Below are positions 60,971 through 64,000 of a DNA stretch of 64,000 bases, in pieces (the first letter of the stretch is position 1; each line of letters starts with the position of its first letter). Below the pieces are notes generated by a model that saw only the letters and a list, made by a program, of their open reading frames with translations, searched no databases and had not been told where the DNA came from. A program made the position numbers and the translations under genes. Source of the stretch: Nemophila menziesii (lineage: Eukaryota > Streptophyta > Magnoliopsida > Boraginales > Hydrophyllaceae); the NCBI GenBank assembly GCA_029959085.1, contig JARWIR010000001.1:17723730-17787729 (forward strand), in the 5' to 3' direction.

Positions 60971-61485
60971 ACTCTGATGGAATCTTATCAAGTTTTTTTT
61001 ATACATTGAATTGTTACTTTGTATTTGGATTTATTTGGATTTGTTCAAATGTGTATATGTCAATGTCATAAGGAAAAAATCCAGCTAATTGAGAATTAGT
61101 TTGATTTTATTCAAGTTAAATGTATCTTAGATGTATTGAAAAATCAAAGGAGATAACGGTTAATATATGACCTAATATTGTCCTAGCTAAACGACTCGTT
61201 TTATAATGAAGGTGCATGTTCATTACCATTCAAAAGAAAGGGGAACCGCCATTAACATTAAAAATGATCAGGTGCGTGCATGTTTAAGGTACATAATTGG
61301 TCAACCCGTCCCATGTGCATTCCCGAACTTCACAATTAAATTATTATTATTCCTTGGTTATTTTTTGTTGAACACATTAGTCATTTATTTCTAAACTACT
61401 AAATATGATTTAACTTTTAATTACGTCTTTTAAAAAGATTATTATAAATTTTAAAAAATATTTTATAAATTTAAAAAAAAAAAGA
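60971..61485. other. AT-rich spacer
   Basis: No gene or clear repeat. Confidence 0.35.
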
Positions 61486-62414
61486 CAATTAGAGATAAAT
61501 ACATCCTTAATGACTGTCTTTAATTTTTTAAGCCTCTAATTTTTTTATTTAGAGATAAATGCCTAATAGAACAATTATTTATAGAAAACATCCTCTTTAT
61601 ATTTTATACCTGAACTATCTTTATTATTAAATATACTATTTTATTTTTAATACAATATTTATTTTTAAATCTTAAACAAATAATAGGGTATTTCCACCAC
61701 CACCACCACCACCACCACCACAACCATCACCACCTCCACCATCACAACCACCACCACCACCACTACAACCACCACAACCATCAACACCTCCACCACCACA
61801 ACCACCACCACCACCACCTACTACTAATTTCATCACACGCGCGCGTCCGTGAGATTTTTTTAAAATCGCCATAACTAATTTTAAAAAAAATCCAAAAAAA
61901 ATCTAAAAAAAATCATATTTTAAATCAAATTAATATTTACGTCTATGATTTTTTTCGGAAATTTCTGAATTTTTTGGTTTTTTTTGATTTTTTTTAATTT
62001 TTTAATTCACAGAACATGGAATTCCATGTTTAACATGTTTCGTGTCTGCGGAAAACAAATTCCTTATATCAAAACATGGAATTCCATGTTCTGCGAATTA
62101 AAAAATTCAAAAAAAAATCAAAAAAATCAAAAAATTCTGAAAAAAATCATAGATGTAAATATTAATTTGCTTTATCCAAATATATAATTTTTCATTTTTT
62201 TAATTTTTTTAGAATTAGTTATGACGATTTTAAAAAAATTTCACGGACACGCGCGTGTGTTTATTAGTTTTTGTTTTGTTTTTTTTCTAATTTCTTTTTT
62301 TTAATTGTTAATTATAAGGGTAGTTTGGGATGGGGCTGTTTTCTATAAAAAAAAATCTTATTATAGGCACCTTTTTTTAAATAAGTTTTTTAATAGGCAT
62401 TAATCTCTAATTGG
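61486..62414. repeat. foldback element with ~190-bp inverted arms
   Basis: The arms 61827-62030 and 62075-62263 are near mirror complements: CACACGCGCGCGTCCGTGAG against CACACGCGCGTGTCCGTGAA, then TTTTAAAATCGCCATAACTA and so on inward, to the palindrome CATGGAATTCCATG present at both 62018 and 62076. The outer ends carry CAATTAGAGATAAAT (61486) and, as complement, CAATTAGAGATTAAT (62414). A (CCA)n-rich block (61693-61815) lies inside the left outer part only. Confidence 0.8.
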
Positions 62415-63240
62415 CTCTTTAAAAAATATTTTAGATATTTTAAATAAACGATATCTTTACTTAAACATATTCTAAATTAGAAATTTTATTTAAATATTAT
62501 TTTTTCCCCTTTCAAACAAATCAAAATGATATAAGTTTTTATATTTGGAATCGTGTTAGGGTCTAATTCCTATTATTGGTTGGATTAATAGTAACTGCAT
62601 ATTTACAATATAGACGCGGTGATCAGTTGGACCTTTTAATAATTAACATCTCTTTTTGATTGACTTTCTCCTTTCTTTAATCCGCATGAGGTCAGATTAA
62701 GGTTACTCTTCAAGTTAGTGAAGTTAAGTAGAATAAAAGTGATCGATCGAGATGACGTTTCCACCAGATGCCAACAAGAGGAAGACAAAAGCCAGAGTCC
62801 TGTGGGGCGAAATGTGAGTTCATCGGCGGATTCGGAGTCGTTGAAATCAAAGAGTTCAAGATATGAAGATTAAAAGAGTAAATTCCTGTAAAAGATTGTT
62901 AGGGCCTCTTAAAATCTATAAAATATTTCATGAAATTAGTTAAATAAAATAAAAATAATATTTTAGAATATGTTTGAACCATAAATAATAATTTTAAAAT
63001 AAAATATAATCTTTTTTATCTTATAGAGCAAAACTCCTCACCGTTACTCAATCCATCCATCTTGTCTGTTTAAAACCATTATTAATCAATTAATTATTGG
63101 GTGAATGAGACATAGGATCTTGGAGACAAATTTTTTTCTCTATAAGGAATAGAATAAATCTTAAATCTTCTAAGGGACTTTAAGGATGACAAAATACTAA
63201 AATACCCTTACTAACACTAAAAGACAAAATGAGTGATGTC
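62415..63240. other. spacer
   Basis: AT-rich with no recognised gene. A 21-codon frame starting at 62752 is discussed among rejected items. Confidence 0.35.
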
Positions 63241-63540
63241 ACTGTTTATCTCTCTCCACTATCCACCTACCTCCGATCTCCGACCACCTGTCACCGGCCA
63301 CCGGAAAAACATAGAGTATCGAAAAAATTTGATGAGTATCGGAATAAAATATGGAGTACTCTATAAATTTTGATGAGTACTCTATACAATTTGATGATTA
63401 CTACGATAAATTTGATGAGTACTCCAATAAATTTGATGAGTATTTTATAAAAAAACAATGAGTGTTCGAATAAATTAATGAGTATCCAATCAAATTAATG
63501 AGTACTCAATTAAATTAATAAGTATTTATTACATTTTAAA
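63240..63540. repeat. CCACC block plus GAGTACTC-type tandem repeat
   Basis: CCACC/CCGGCCACCGG-rich sequence (63255-63305) is followed by about ten units of 20-26 bases with the consensus AATTTGATGAGTACTC. Each unit contains the palindrome GAGTACTC or a decayed form. Confidence 0.7.
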
Positions 63541-63670
63541 ACTAATTACAAAAATAAATCAAAGAAAAAATATATCATACTAAATACAACAAAAAAAGGA
63601 AAAACCTACCTAAAAACTAGTTTAACTAGGTCTGATCAACCAGATTTGAACAAAAAAAATACACTAAATT

Positions 63671-63910
63671 GTGCTTCACTCGGAAGCTACTAAAAGAAAA
63701 CAACATCTCTGGAAAAAAGCACATAAACGAAACTGGGAAGCTCAAACGAACAGGACAGCAAGGCTCGAACTGTATCCATGGCTGGGAGCTAGCATTCACG
63801 AGCTCAAGAGATCTGAGAAAGAATACGAAGCCCGGCGCCAGAATGCCACCAGATCCGCCACTCGCCAGAGGTCTTCTCACGCGAACCTTCAAGCTCGCCT
63901 CAAGCTTTAA
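63671..63910 (+). other. unresolved open frame at the window edge
   Basis: About 79 codons, open from 63671 (no ATG; possibly an internal exon) to a stop at 63908. Strongly basic and charged (KRKQHLWKKAHKRNW, HELKRSEKEYEARRQ). GC content is well above the flanks. The opposite strand is open too. At the far edge the minus strand reads TPELTVQAMAILMEKMA, which hints at a gag-like gene running in from the right. I cannot decide between these. Confidence 0.2.
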
Positions 63911-64000
63911 TCATGCGGTCTTCAGGCATACTCAGGTAGTCGAGATCATGCCATCTTCTCCATGAGTATAGCCATGGCTTGAACAGTGAGCTCCGGCGTG

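Noticed and set aside
61672..61872. Gly-rich protein frame
   Set aside because: Caused by the CCA-rich block of the foldback element; no conserved start or flanking exons.
62752..62817. Short frame MTFPPDANKRKTKARVLWGE
   Set aside because: Only 21 codons and no convincing second exon, although a GTGAGT donor-like site overlaps its end. Too little to call a gene.

Overview
The window is nuclear DNA of a flowering plant, almost certainly a eudicot. It is AT-rich, its genes have short GT-AG introns, and its repeats are of plant type: Ty1-copia and Ty3-gypsy LTRs with tRNA-Met and Asp-type primer sites, L1-type LINEs, hAT, Mutator-like and Tourist-like DNA elements, and tRNA-derived SINEs. I cannot name the species.

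Five protein genes are well supported, all on the minus strand: a plastid acetyl-CoA synthetase cut by the left edge (23-2048, seven exons), an OTU-type deubiquitinase (10274-11666, eight exons), a NIPA8-like magnesium transporter (20976-23409, thirteen exons), an intronless DUF716/TMEM45-like membrane protein (28532-29488), and an intronless AP2/ERF factor orthologous to LEAFY PETIOLE (31095-31931). A sixth, unrecognised multi-exon gene is proposed at 15761-17770. The genes belong to unrelated pathways and do not form a functional cluster.

The left half (1-33 kb) is gene-bearing, with small elements between genes. These are a Mutator-like transposase relic (6638-7480), an hAT-type MITE with perfect 8-bp target duplication (7547-7815), a Tourist-like MITE carrying a tRNA-like insert (9499-9957), a 5'-truncated LINE (12545-14090), a truncated copia element (18121-19142), SINEs, further MITEs, and foldback elements built around palindromic tandem repeats.

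The right half (33.4-61 kb) is a stack of nested transposons. An old LINE on the plus strand is broken into three pieces (34900-35195, 37828-40186, 55037-55620). A patchwork of gypsy LTR fragments sits in the first gap. The second gap is an hAT transposon (40187-55036), which was itself hit by a non-autonomous, gag-only gypsy element with near-identical LTRs (40321-48129) and by a solo LTR with a perfect CTATC duplication (53015-54599). To the right lie copia remains, a second LTR, a LINE RNase H tail and two more foldback or palindromic-repeat elements.

The most unusual recurring structure is a set of foldback elements at about 7.9-9.0, 25.0-26.4, 61.5-62.4 and 63.2-63.5 kb. They share CCACC/GGTGG-rich stretches, homopolymeric T/A arms and a core of short self-complementary units, but each has a different core sequence.
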